Shown: positions 1-8,040 of the stretch, piece after piece
Numbering within the stretch: the stretch's first letter is position 1
Layout: each line of letters begins with the position of its first letter
Origin: Paraburkholderia megapolitana
GTDB lineage: Bacteria; Pseudomonadota; Gammaproteobacteria; Burkholderiales; Burkholderiaceae
Reading direction: 5' to 3'
Assembly: GCF_007556815.1 (NCBI RefSeq)
Contig: NZ_CP041743.1
Span: 992,001-1,056,000 of the forward strand
DNA length: 64,000 bases
Made by a program: the position numbers and the translations under genes
Notes under the pieces: model-generated
Databases searched by the model: none
Seen by the model: the letters and a program-made list of their open reading frames with translations, nothing else
What the model was told of the DNA's origin: nothing

Positions 1-578
1 CCCAGACGTCGATGGTTCCCTGCTTCGATGTATAGACGGTCGTCCCTGCGTGCGCAGATGCTGTGGCCAACATTGCCGAGGAAGTCGAGGTTCTCGAATC
101 CTTCCACACGAATCTGTTCATTGGCGAATTCATACAGATCGTGAAAAGAAGTGTCGGGACGAACGAACAGACGCATCTTCTGATGCAAACGGCGTTCCGT
201 CTCATATCCGGACACAAACTCCGGGGAGACCGGCTCTATGCGCGCGACACCTTCCTCGACGTAGAACGATCGCGCACAGTCGCCCCAGACATCCCCGCTT
301 CGAGGACTAAGATCAACGGTCACCAGGTTCCACAAGCCGACTGGTTCGCTACCGGGCTCGTAGATGCGCCCCGACAATGAAACCTTACTGCGAGAGCCCA
401 GCAAAACAAGCGCAGGGCAACTGTAGTACCACGTGTCCGGGTACCCACGATCGGCAAGCATAGCCGCCGCTGCTGTTGCAATCGAGGCCTCCGTCGACTC
501 GGGTGTTATGTGTTCAGCCAACCGTTGCAAGACCTCTTTGGCCGCAACCTGAACGGGCTTATTCAATGGAATTGGCAA
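1..578 (-). CDS. M24-family metallopeptidase, 3' part beyond window (partial)
   Basis: The minus strand reads open from a TTG at 576-578 to the window edge (192 residues). The TTG follows a GGAG at 585-588 and an in-frame TGA lies just upstream, so TTG is the likely start. The reading shows the M24 (pita-bread) pattern: D89 and D100 spaced as the paired metal Asp, then GH at 171-172 where the family has its GHG/GHS histidine. M24 enzymes are aminopeptidase P, methionine aminopeptidase or creatinase relatives binding two metals. The remaining metal ligands lie outside the window, so activity and substrate cannot be judged. It is transcribed away from the 823-5701 operon. Confidence 0.7.
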   Translation of the reverse strand, partial: MPIPLNKPVQVAAKEVLQRLAEHITPESTEASIATAAAAMLADRGYPDTWYYSCPALVLLGSRSKVSLSGRIYEPGSEPVGLWNLVTVDLSPRSGDVWGDCARSFYVEEGVARIEPVSPEFVSGYETERRLHQKMRLFVRPDTSFHDLYEFANEQIRVEGFENLDFLGNVGHSICARRDDRLYIEAGNHRRL

Positions 579-822
579 AGCTCACTCCGTGATTTCAGGG
601 CGCACATGCCGACGCGTTCGCCCATCGATTGTCGATGATCCGCAAGTCCTTGTCGAATAACTGAAACCGGTCGGTTCGTACGTCAATCACCGCGGCCTAT
701 ACATTAGACGAGGCTAGACCCAGATTCGCGAGTCACAATCCGAATCCCCACCCCGTCCCGCCTCACCCGATTTCAGGTACATTACCTTCCGATCAAGCAA
801 CCGCCGCGCCGCGCAAACATCC

Positions 823-1572
823 ATGCATGGCTCTCCTCTTCCAGTCGACCTGTCCGGCCTCGCACCCAGCCTGTACGCGCAGGGATGCGAAGAGCGCATC
901 CTGTCTCGCCTGATGGAGCGGATCGCACCGACGAACCGCTTTTGCGTCGACATCGGCGCGAGCGATGGCCTGCGCAACAGCAATACCGCGCTACTGCTGC
1001 GCGAATGCGGGTGGCAGGGTTTGCTGGTCGAAGGCAGCAGCTACCGTTACGAAAAACTCAAAGCCAACTACGGCGACATACAGAGCGTCCAGCTACGCCA
1101 CGAACGCATCCAGCCCGACAAGGTGAACGAGCTACTCGCCACGGCCGGCGTCCCTGAAGATTTCGATCTGCTCTCAATCGATATCGACGGCAACGATTAC
1201 TGGATCTGGCGTGGTCTCGATGCCTTCCAGCCTCGCATCGTAGTCATCGAATACAACCCGTACTACACCCCTCCCGAACGTTGGGTCATGTGTTTCAATC
1301 CCGACCATGGGTGGGATGGCTCGACCTACTACGGCGCGAGCCTCGAGTCGCTCTATCACCTCGGCAAGAACAAAGGCTATGAACTTGTCTGTTGCGACGA
1401 TATGGGCAACAACGCTTTCTTCGTGAGACGCGATCTGTACCCGCTTCTCGGCATCGTCAGCAACGATCCGTCAGTGTTGTTCCGACCCGCGATGTACAAG
1501 CTGCGCTACGTCGGCCAGAACACATTCTTGAGCGGTCATCCGTATCGCTACGGTCCTGCCGAGCAAATCTGA
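823..1572 (+). CDS. FkbM-family SAM-dependent methyltransferase
   Basis: This 249-residue protein carries the FkbM pattern: a SAM-binding motif I around residues 44-50 (CVDIGASDG), an acidic post-I strand (LLVEGS), and the segment DLLSIDIDGNDYWIW near residue 120 that FkbM proteins share. The family O-methylates sugars, polyketides and lipids. It is the first gene of a five-gene operon; the next gene's ATG directly follows its TGA. The substrate is unknown, but the downstream glycosyltransferase makes a sugar or aglycone hydroxyl plausible. No strong ribosome site precedes the ATG, so the start is the least certain part. Confidence 0.85.
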   Translation: MHGSPLPVDLSGLAPSLYAQGCEERILSRLMERIAPTNRFCVDIGASDGLRNSNTALLLRECGWQGLLVEGSSYRYEKLKANYGDIQSVQLRHERIQPDKVNELLATAGVPEDFDLLSIDIDGNDYWIWRGLDAFQPRIVVIEYNPYYTPPERWVMCFNPDHGWDGSTYYGASLESLYHLGKNKGYELVCCDDMGNNAFFVRRDLYPLLGIVSNDPSVLFRPAMYKLRYVGQNTFLSGHPYRYGPAEQI

Positions 1573-2565
1573 ATGAACGAGCGGTCTGCTACCTTCGATG
1601 CAATCTGCGCCGCCTACGCACTAAAGCGCGAAGGACATGCGCGCCAGGTCAGCGAGCGCGTATGGCATCTGCCGACCGATGCCGGCAGCATGGCCGTCAA
1701 GCTCTACACCAACGAGCAGCACGCAAGAGCACAGAAAGAAGCCACCGTACTTGCACATCTGCAAGCACACGTCGATTCCCGCTTTCGCATCCAGGCATTG
1801 CAACGCACGGCTGCCGGCGAACCCGTGTGGACGGGCCACGACGCACACGCGATGCTGACGCGCTGGGAAGCAGGGCAATTCCGGACCTACGAAACGTTTA
1901 CCGCTGCCGAATGGGGCGCGCTCGGCGCGAGCCTGGCGGCGTTGCACCTGAGTCTGGATAGCCTGAACCTGCCGGCACTCGACACGATCGGCGCACGCCT
2001 CACCGCCATCGACGCAGACGACGTGCGTCGCAGCCTGATCGAAGCGCTTGACCGTGTGCCGCCGGAAAGCACCGCCTTAAGCGTGCGCAGCTACGTCGAT
2101 GCCTGCCTGCGCATGATCGACCAGCACTACCCCGGCAGCATCGAAGCCTTTCCCGTCGACAATCCGCAGCATCCGATCCACAACGACTACAACCAGTTCA
2201 ACTATGTGTTCGACGGTAAACTACCGCCGGTTATCCTCGACTGGGAAGCAACCATCGGTGCACCACGCGAATTCGAGGTCGTCCGTTGTCTCAATCATCT
2301 GCCGCTGGAGGCGTCAGCGTCGGCCGAGGTATTCGTGCGCGCCTACCTGAGCGTCCGGACACTGGACCCCGAACGCATGGTCTGGGCCGTCGACGCCGCC
2401 TGCCTGCAACACGCGCTCAAACTCTGGGTACTACAAGGCTGGTTGGACGATCCACCGCGCTTTGCCTCGCATCTGCAAGGCGCGATGACGATGGTGTCGA
2501 CGATGGATGGCGCACGCGAGCGCCTCGTCAATTTCTTTTCCAGTTGCCTCGAACCGGGAAGCTAA
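1573..2565 (+). CDS. Aminoglycoside phosphotransferase (APH)-like kinase
   Basis: A 330-residue protein with the APH/choline-kinase fold signature: catalytic loop HNDYNQFN at residues 203-210 (Brenner motif HxDxxxxN, D205 as catalytic base) followed by ILDWEAT, giving the Mg-binding Asp. Members phosphorylate hydroxyls of antibiotics, amino alcohols, homoserine or sugars using ATP. The gene starts immediately after the FkbM stop, so it is translationally linked to it. In this setting it could phosphorylate a pathway intermediate or confer self-resistance; sequence alone cannot decide. A second relative lies at 6367-7344. Confidence 0.85.
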   Translation: MNERSATFDAICAAYALKREGHARQVSERVWHLPTDAGSMAVKLYTNEQHARAQKEATVLAHLQAHVDSRFRIQALQRTAAGEPVWTGHDAHAMLTRWEAGQFRTYETFTAAEWGALGASLAALHLSLDSLNLPALDTIGARLTAIDADDVRRSLIEALDRVPPESTALSVRSYVDACLRMIDQHYPGSIEAFPVDNPQHPIHNDYNQFNYVFDGKLPPVILDWEATIGAPREFEVVRCLNHLPLEASASAEVFVRAYLSVRTLDPERMVWAVDAACLQHALKLWVLQGWLDDPPRFASHLQGAMTMVSTMDGARERLVNFFSSCLEPGS

Positions 2566-2566
2566 C

Positions 2567-3439
2567 GTGAACGCAAACGATCCCTCGAGCTCCACACCGT
2601 CTGGCGGCCGAAAGCATATCTTTCCGCCGCCAATGGAGCGCAACTATCGCGTGCACGGCGGACGCGTGCAGACACGTTCGCTGGAAGCGCATATCGTCGA
2701 CCACTGCAACCTGACCTGCGCCGAATGTTGCTCATTGTCGCCGCTACTGCCCGCCTGGTACGCGAGCCCGGCTTCGGTCGCCGACGATCTACGCAAAGCG
2801 GCCAAGGTTCTGAACCCCGGCGTCTTCAAGCTGGTCGGCGGAGAGCCGTTGTTGCATCCGCAACTTGTCGAGATCATCGGATGTGTACGCGACACGGGCA
2901 TTGCACCGCTCATTTCCGTCACCACCAATGGCCTGCAACTCGGCGAGATGCCTGACGGCTTCTGGCAAGCAGTCGATGCCCTGACGATCTCGCGCTATCC
3001 CAAACCACGCCTCGCACCCGACCTGGTCGCACATATCGAAGCGCAGGCTGCGCGCTTCGACGTACGTCTGAACTGGAAAGTGCAAGACTCGTTCACGACG
3101 ATGAACCGCGCGCAGCCGGCCACCGATATCGCCGAAGTCCAGCGCATCTATCACGACTGCTGGATCCGCGAACGTTGCCACATGATCCGCGACGGCATGT
3201 TCTACACCTGTACGCGTCCGGCGCATTTTCAGACGTTGTATAAAAGCACGCAGGACTTCAGCTCCGATGGTTTACCGCTGCGCGACGACGCCGGCATGCT
3301 CGACGCGCTGCTGGCATATTTGCAGCGCGAAACGCCGCTCGATGCCTGTCTGCATTGTCATGGCGGCAGTGCGCCACAAGCGCCACATCGGATCATGAAG
3401 CGCATCGAACTGGATGCCTTGAAGGCACGTTACCCATGA
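2567..3439 (+). CDS. Radical SAM enzyme
   Basis: The N-terminal region has CNLTCAEC at C47, C51 and C54, the CxxxCxxC motif that holds the 4Fe-4S cluster used to cleave SAM. GGEPLLHP follows, matching the GGE SAM-contact motif. Further Cys in the C-terminal half (CWIRERC, CTRP, CLHCHGG) could ligate an auxiliary cluster, as in SPASM/twitch enzymes. I chose the GTG at 2567, one base after the previous stop and behind GGGA; an in-frame ATG at 2507 would overlap the kinase by 59 bases. The 3' end overlaps the next start as ATGA. Substrate unknown; no precursor peptide is visible nearby. Confidence 0.85.
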   Translation: MNANDPSSSTPSGGRKHIFPPPMERNYRVHGGRVQTRSLEAHIVDHCNLTCAECCSLSPLLPAWYASPASVADDLRKAAKVLNPGVFKLVGGEPLLHPQLVEIIGCVRDTGIAPLISVTTNGLQLGEMPDGFWQAVDALTISRYPKPRLAPDLVAHIEAQAARFDVRLNWKVQDSFTTMNRAQPATDIAEVQRIYHDCWIRERCHMIRDGMFYTCTRPAHFQTLYKSTQDFSSDGLPLRDDAGMLDALLAYLQRETPLDACLHCHGGSAPQAPHRIMKRIELDALKARYP

Positions 3440-4488
3440 TCGTCGGCACGCGAGACCTCTTCGGCTTTGAGCGCCTGCACTACCATCCGCGCAGCGGAAA
3501 ATGGGCAGGTGGTATTTCGCAACTGCTCCGGGAATCCGGTGAAAGCGCCGGCGAGCCGGACGTCGCAGCCATCGCCGGTTACCTGAATGGCGAGCGTCTG
3601 GTCGGGCGCACCGTGTTGCACGATGTGCTGGCCGTTCCTCCAGGCCATGCGCTGATCCAGTCAGCACATGGCCTGGAAGTGCAAGACGCACCCTCTCAGC
3701 CAGTGCGCGGCGATCTGGAAACTGTGCTGCGCGAATCCCTGCAACGAGCGCTCGATAGCGGCAAGCGGGTAGCGCTCGCATTGAGCGGCGGACTCGATTC
3801 CGCACTCCTGCTCGCACTGCTGCGCGAGCTAGGGGCACAGCAACGCGTGACCTCGTACATCCTCGCCACCGGCATGCCCGACTATTGCGAGCGCGACGCC
3901 GCGCTCGAGCTGGCGAACCTCATGCAGGCCAAAGTAAAAATCGTCCAGGCCAGCGAAGCCGACTTCGTGGCCGCGCTGCCCAGAACCACGTACGCTGTCG
4001 AAGAGCCGATGTTCAACCTGCATCCAGTGGCCAAGCTGCTGCTGGCCGAAGCGATGGCCGAGGACGGCATCGAGCTGGCGATCTCCGGAGACGGCGCCGA
4101 CCAGGTGCTGCGCCGCGATCAGTCGGCTAACTACCTGCCGCTGTGCAACGCGTTGTTCGGCGCCGCCTCTGTGGGTCTGCATCCACCGTTCGTAGACACA
4201 CCTGTGGTCGAACATCTGATCAGCCTTGCCGCCGACCCGAACAAGCAATGCCTGCGCGATCTCGGCGCACGCCTGAACCTGCCCGATCGCCTCGTACACG
4301 GCCCCAAGCGAGGCCGATTGGCACCCGCGATGAACCTCGACCCGCTGCTCGAACGTGACCGCATACCTGCGCTCGCCGCAACGCTGAACCTTCCCGCTCC
4401 CACGCTGCAACCGGACACCGAACGCGTGCTGTGGACGACCTTGACACTCATCCTGGACCACCTGGGCGCGACGCGTCGCCCGGTATAA
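3436..4488 (+). CDS. Asparagine-synthase-like ATP-dependent amide ligase lacking the glutaminase Cys
   Basis: A 350-residue protein with the PP-loop SGGLDSA at 117-123 and SGDGADQ at 217-223, both diagnostic of the asparagine synthetase C domain that adenylates a carboxylate. The N-terminal part is a shortened Ntn-like region that starts MIVG, so the Cys at position 2 needed to release ammonia from glutamine is absent. That combination is typical of beta-lactam synthetase and lasso-peptide cyclase relatives, which form an amide from an amine in the substrate. The ATG overlaps the radical SAM stop (ATGA), indicating translational coupling. Likely makes an intramolecular or intermolecular amide in the pathway; substrate unknown. 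Confidence 0.85.
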   Translation: MIVGTRDLFGFERLHYHPRSGKWAGGISQLLRESGESAGEPDVAAIAGYLNGERLVGRTVLHDVLAVPPGHALIQSAHGLEVQDAPSQPVRGDLETVLRESLQRALDSGKRVALALSGGLDSALLLALLRELGAQQRVTSYILATGMPDYCERDAALELANLMQAKVKIVQASEADFVAALPRTTYAVEEPMFNLHPVAKLLLAEAMAEDGIELAISGDGADQVLRRDQSANYLPLCNALFGAASVGLHPPFVDTPVVEHLISLAADPNKQCLRDLGARLNLPDRLVHGPKRGRLAPAMNLDPLLERDRIPALAATLNLPAPTLQPDTERVLWTTLTLILDHLGATRRPV

Positions 4489-4495
4489 ATCGACT

Positions 4496-5701
4496 ATGAA
4501 ACGGATCCTGTTCTGCGTGGTGCCCGAGAAAGGCCACGTCAACCCTTGCATCGGCCCCGCACAGCATCTGCGGGCCGCGGGCTTCGAAGTCGCCTTCTAC
4601 GCGCCCGCCGATATCAGCGCGCAGCTCGACCATGCCGGCACGTTCACATTCCTCGGGCCACGCGAAACGCCCGAGCGCCACGATCTGTCGCGCGGCGCGA
4701 GCTTCGCCGCGAACATTCGCGATGCCGCGTGGCTGCGACGCTGGATCCACACGCTGCTGATCGAGTACACACCCGCACAGGTGGACGGCATCCGCGTAGT
4801 GCTGCGGGAGTGGCAACCCGATGTGGTGGTGATCGATCCGCTGCTCTACGCGTCGGCGATCGCGGCGGAGCTGGAGGGACTGCCGTGGGTCGCGATGTCC
4901 AATTCTCTAAACCCCGTGCTGCCCGACGATCTCGACTCGGACCTGCTGCGCACCGTGCGATGGCTCGCACCGGAGCGCGACCGTCTGTTCGCGCGCTATG
5001 GGCTCGAAGCGCGCTTTCGCGGCTGCGACATCCTCTCCCCGCATCTGACGCTTGCCTTCACCACCGAGGACCTCGTCGGTACGGCACCGCAAGGTGTCGA
5101 ACTGGTCGGTCCGGCGCTGCCGACAGGCCCGCGCGGCGACGAGACGCCGTTTCCGTGGGAACGCCTCGACTCTGCCAGGCCGCTCGTCTACATGTCGCTG
5201 GGCAGCCAGCTTTACTATCAGCCGGAGCTGTTCGCCAAGGTCATCGAAGCGACGCGCGGAACATCTGCGCAACTGGTGCTCTCCGTTGGCGAACTGATCG
5301 ATAGCGATCTATTGCCTACAGTAGACGATCGCGTCATCGCGGTACGTTATGCACCGCAACTGGCGCTGCTGCAACGAACGCAGGCATTCATCAACCATGG
5401 CGGCGCCAACTCCGTGATGGAAGCGCTGGCATGCGGCGTCCCCATGTTGCTATCGCCGTTTTGCAACGACCAGTTCCACTCCGCTCATTTCGTCGAACAG
5501 GCAGGCGCTGGACGCTGTCTGGATCTGGAACGCGCAACCGTGCGGGACATCGCCGATGCAATCGGCGATCTGCTGCGTCCTGGTCCGCTGCGCGAGCACG
5601 CCGCAAAGATTGCGGCCAGCTACCAACGCGACGGATCGGCACAAGCCGCCAGCCTGATCAGCGAACTCGCTTCAGGAAACCGCCGGGCGACAACGTCATG
5701 A
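4496..5701 (+). CDS. GT1-family (MGT-type) glycosyltransferase
   Basis: A 401-residue GT-B fold protein. The N-terminus (RILFCVVPEKGHVNP) has the acceptor-domain pattern of macrolide-type glycosyltransferases. The C-terminal half has VYMSLGSQ and NHGGANSVMEAL (N300-L310) with the donor-binding HGG, then GVPMLLSPFCNDQ. Such enzymes move a sugar from a nucleotide donor to small molecules or lipids. It starts 7 bases after the amide ligase stop and closes the operon. Its last 44 bases overlap the convergent CmcI-like gene. The NodB-type deacetylase nearby suggests the sugar may be N-acetylated, which is only an inference. Confidence 0.88.
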   Translation: MKRILFCVVPEKGHVNPCIGPAQHLRAAGFEVAFYAPADISAQLDHAGTFTFLGPRETPERHDLSRGASFAANIRDAAWLRRWIHTLLIEYTPAQVDGIRVVLREWQPDVVVIDPLLYASAIAAELEGLPWVAMSNSLNPVLPDDLDSDLLRTVRWLAPERDRLFARYGLEARFRGCDILSPHLTLAFTTEDLVGTAPQGVELVGPALPTGPRGDETPFPWERLDSARPLVYMSLGSQLYYQPELFAKVIEATRGTSAQLVLSVGELIDSDLLPTVDDRVIAVRYAPQLALLQRTQAFINHGGANSVMEALACGVPMLLSPFCNDQFHSAHFVEQAGAGRCLDLERATVRDIADAIGDLLRPGPLREHAAKIAASYQRDGSAQAASLISELASGNRRATTS

Positions 5702-6350
5702 GCACGCGGTCTTCGATCTCGCCATCGACTTCGAAGCGCTCGTCGCGAGCGAGGAATGCCTGCACGGCAGTGGCGGGATTGTTGCCACGTCCGTAGGGCT
5801 TGCCATCGAACATCCGCTCGGGCAGGTATTCCATAATGGTGTCCATGACGATGACGTAACTGCCGGGCGTGACCAGTCCGGCGTAGCTATCGAGTTCGCG
5901 CAAAACATGCTCGTGGGTATGCGTCAGATCGAGGATCACCATCACGGACGAACAACCTTCGATCCGTTCCCGAACCGCCGCTAACGTCGCGGCCGAGCAC
6001 GATTCACCTTCAATCAATACCATGCGATGGGCAAGGCGATGCGCCTGCAGACGTTGCCTGACCTCTTCGCGCAGACGCGGCTCGACGGCGACGACGCGGC
6101 CGTCGCCGCCCACCAGTTCGAGCATCGAGGCGGAGAAAACCACGCCACCGCCTGCCGCAATGCCCGTCTGTACGATACATTCGGGGCGTACGCGCCAGAC
6201 CAGTTCCTGGATGGCGAGCATGTCGCCGGGCAGGTGAAAGAACCGCTCACCGAGCCAGCGCGTCTGAAACAGGTGATCGAATTCGGCTGCACGCGTCAGC
6301 CATTCGATATTGATGTCCCGCATGCGGGCCGAAATTCGCTCATCAGACAT
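5658..6350 (-). CDS. CmcI-family enzyme (cephalosporin hydroxylase / rhamnosyl O-methyltransferase-like)
   Basis: About 230 residues with a Rossmann SAM-binding core: VQTGIAAGGGVVFSASML (glycine-rich motif I), VVAVEPRL, and VMVILDLTHTHEHVLREL, the D-x-x-H-T/H-x-x-H segment characteristic of the CmcI group. Members include O-methyltransferases of natural-product sugars and the cephalosporin C7 methoxylation protein. I took the ATG at 6350; a further ATG at 6356 is in frame and no good ribosome site distinguishes them. It diverges from the kinase at 6367 with only 16 bases between the starts, so their promoters must lie within coding sequence. Confidence 0.8.
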   Translation of the reverse strand: MSDERISARMRDINIEWLTRAAEFDHLFQTRWLGERFFHLPGDMLAIQELVWRVRPECIVQTGIAAGGGVVFSASMLELVGGDGRVVAVEPRLREEVRQRLQAHRLAHRMVLIEGESCSAATLAAVRERIEGCSSVMVILDLTHTHEHVLRELDSYAGLVTPGSYVIVMDTIMEYLPERMFDGKPYGRGNNPATAVQAFLARDERFEVDGEIEDRVLMTLSPGGFLKRVR

Positions 6351-6366
6351 GATCAAGGCAACGAGT

Positions 6367-7344
6367 ATGAGTGTCGTGGAAACGCTCGAATCTCTTCTTC
6401 ACCGGCACTGGGGCATCGTGCAGGCGCGATTGCAACTGCTATCGTCGGGCCATACTAACAAATCGTATCTCGTCCATTGCGATTCGCGCGTTGCGGTGTT
6501 GCGCGTTTCGTGGCCCGGTAAATCCGTCGAGCAGGTTCGGTGCGAGAAGTCGGCACTCGATTACGTCGCTTCGGCGCCTCACCTTCCCGCGTTACCCCGG
6601 TTGCAACCGACTGTAACTGCACAGCCCTACATCCAGACTGCCGATGGAAGCTGGCTACATCTCTTCGAGCACATTCCCGGTAGCCCTGGTCTACTTGACG
6701 ACGCGCAGCGAGGTGTCGTCGATGCCATGCGTACGCTTGCGCATCTGCACGCCGCGATGGCAACGATACCCGCAAGCGAATCGAGCCCGCTCGCCTGGCT
6801 AAACACGCGCTATGCACGCGTTGCCGCGCGGCCGGCGCCACCTTTGCCTGCGCTCCTGCTCGAACAGTACGACTTGCTGTTGCAACACATCGGTGCACAT
6901 CTCGGGGCCGCTGCTGCGCGCGGTGTCTGGACAACCGAGCCGGTGCGCTGGCTGCACGGCGACTATCACGCGGGCAACCTGTTGTTTATCGATGGAAACG
7001 TACGCGGCATTCTCGATTTCGACGATGTCGGGCAAGGCGCACATGGGTTGGAAGCTGCCTTTGCACTGTTCGCGCTTTCACGCGACACAACCGTCGAAGA
7101 TCGCTTCGTCTACGACATCGGGCTTTGGGACATGGGACTGCGCACTTACGCCGAGACCCAGCCGGATACAACTGCATCGGACCGGATGCACGAGAACCGC
7201 GATGCGCTCATGTACCTGTTCTGCGCGGACCAGGTGTTGATCCATCTGGAGGCCGCGCAACGCCACCTGTGGATGCCCGGCCCCGGCATGGGATTCCTTG
7301 GATGCTGGTGGCAGTTACAGAGCGACATCCCGCGGGGGCTTTAG
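6367..7344 (+). CDS. APH/choline-kinase-like phosphotransferase
   Basis: A 325-residue kinase-fold protein. HGDYHAGN begins at H197 (catalytic loop HxDxxxxN) and GILDFDDVGQG supplies the metal-binding Asp. The ATG at 6367 sits 8 bases after AAGG, better than the upstream in-frame ATGs at 6310 and 6349. The protein differs from the kinase at 1573-2565 apart from the motifs, so the two probably act on different substrates. It diverges from the CmcI-like gene and converges on the deacetylase, ending one base short of it. Role: phosphorylation of a small hydroxylated compound, unproven. Confidence 0.85.
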   Translation: MSVVETLESLLHRHWGIVQARLQLLSSGHTNKSYLVHCDSRVAVLRVSWPGKSVEQVRCEKSALDYVASAPHLPALPRLQPTVTAQPYIQTADGSWLHLFEHIPGSPGLLDDAQRGVVDAMRTLAHLHAAMATIPASESSPLAWLNTRYARVAARPAPPLPALLLEQYDLLLQHIGAHLGAAAARGVWTTEPVRWLHGDYHAGNLLFIDGNVRGILDFDDVGQGAHGLEAAFALFALSRDTTVEDRFVYDIGLWDMGLRTYAETQPDTTASDRMHENRDALMYLFCADQVLIHLEAAQRHLWMPGPGMGFLGCWWQLQSDIPRGL

Positions 7345-7345
7345 T

Positions 7346-8011
7346 CTAGAGGCACCGACCGGGTTGCCAGTCCGGATCGCCTAGCAGCATTCGCACTGCA
7401 TCGACCGTTGCGGGATGCGCTTCGGCATACCGTGAGCTGTCGTGCAGGCATAGCAGGACATCGAGCCCTTGTGCAACGCTTTCGCCAATATGACGACGCA
7501 TGGCGTCGAGCAATGCATCTGGCGATGGTGCAGGCCGACGCCAATCGTCGAGTATTGCCGTCCAGCCCGTATGACTACGCGCAAGACGTGCAAGAACGTT
7601 AAGACGAACATCCTGCGAATCCGCCCCGTAGGGAAGACGTAGCGGAATGGAAGCAGGCTTAGGGACACCGGCAAGTCGATAAGCCTCAAGGATCAATGCA
7701 TCGGTCTGCTCGATCTCATCGATCAACTCCGCGTCCGGCAACACACCGGGCCGGGCATGCGAGTAAGTATGGTTCCCGAGCACATGCCCTTCCCGCACCA
7801 TCCTCGCTGCAACGTCGAGCGATCCGGCCAGATTTTTTCCGAGCAGGAAGAACGTCGCCCGACACGAGGCATCGCGCAATACATCGAGCAGTGCCGGCGT
7901 CGATGGTCCTGGTCCGTCGTCGAAGCTCAATTGCGTTGACATGTTCATCATCGGGATGACTGTTGCAGACTCGAAAAATCGAGCGAGCGAACACGATAAC
8001 TCAATCCCCAT
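7346..8011 (-). CDS. Polysaccharide deacetylase (NodB/CE4 family)
   Basis: The CE4 motifs are all present in a 221-residue protein: SFDDGP with D31 and D32, HTYSH giving metal ligands H81 and H85, RLPYGA at 125-130 and LCLHDS with catalytic H190. Family members remove N-acetyl groups from GlcNAc-containing glycans or glycosides using a divalent metal. I chose the ATG at 8011 (AGGG ahead of it); a GTG at 8029 is also in frame and the true start could lie as far in as 7951, because the motif core begins 27 residues in. No signal peptide is evident, so the substrate is probably a cytoplasmic small molecule or lipid-linked sugar. Confidence 0.85.
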   Translation of the reverse strand: MGIELSCSLARFFESATVIPMMNMSTQLSFDDGPGPSTPALLDVLRDASCRATFFLLGKNLAGSLDVAARMVREGHVLGNHTYSHARPGVLPDAELIDEIEQTDALILEAYRLAGVPKPASIPLRLPYGADSQDVRLNVLARLARSHTGWTAILDDWRRPAPSPDALLDAMRRHIGESVAQGLDVLLCLHDSSRYAEAHPATVDAVRMLLGDPDWQPGRCL

Positions 8012-8040
8012 CGTGTCGCCCTGTCGCACCTGCTCGATAG

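Noticed and set aside
50..380. Plus-strand open frames of 86-105 residues at the window start
   Set aside because: They lie antisense to the M24 peptidase frame, which has recognisable motifs and a ribosome site.
823..2565. A lasso-peptide or other RiPP cluster with a short precursor peptide
   Set aside because: I scanned 579-822 and the gene junctions and found only very short frames without precursor features; no McjB-like protease is present.
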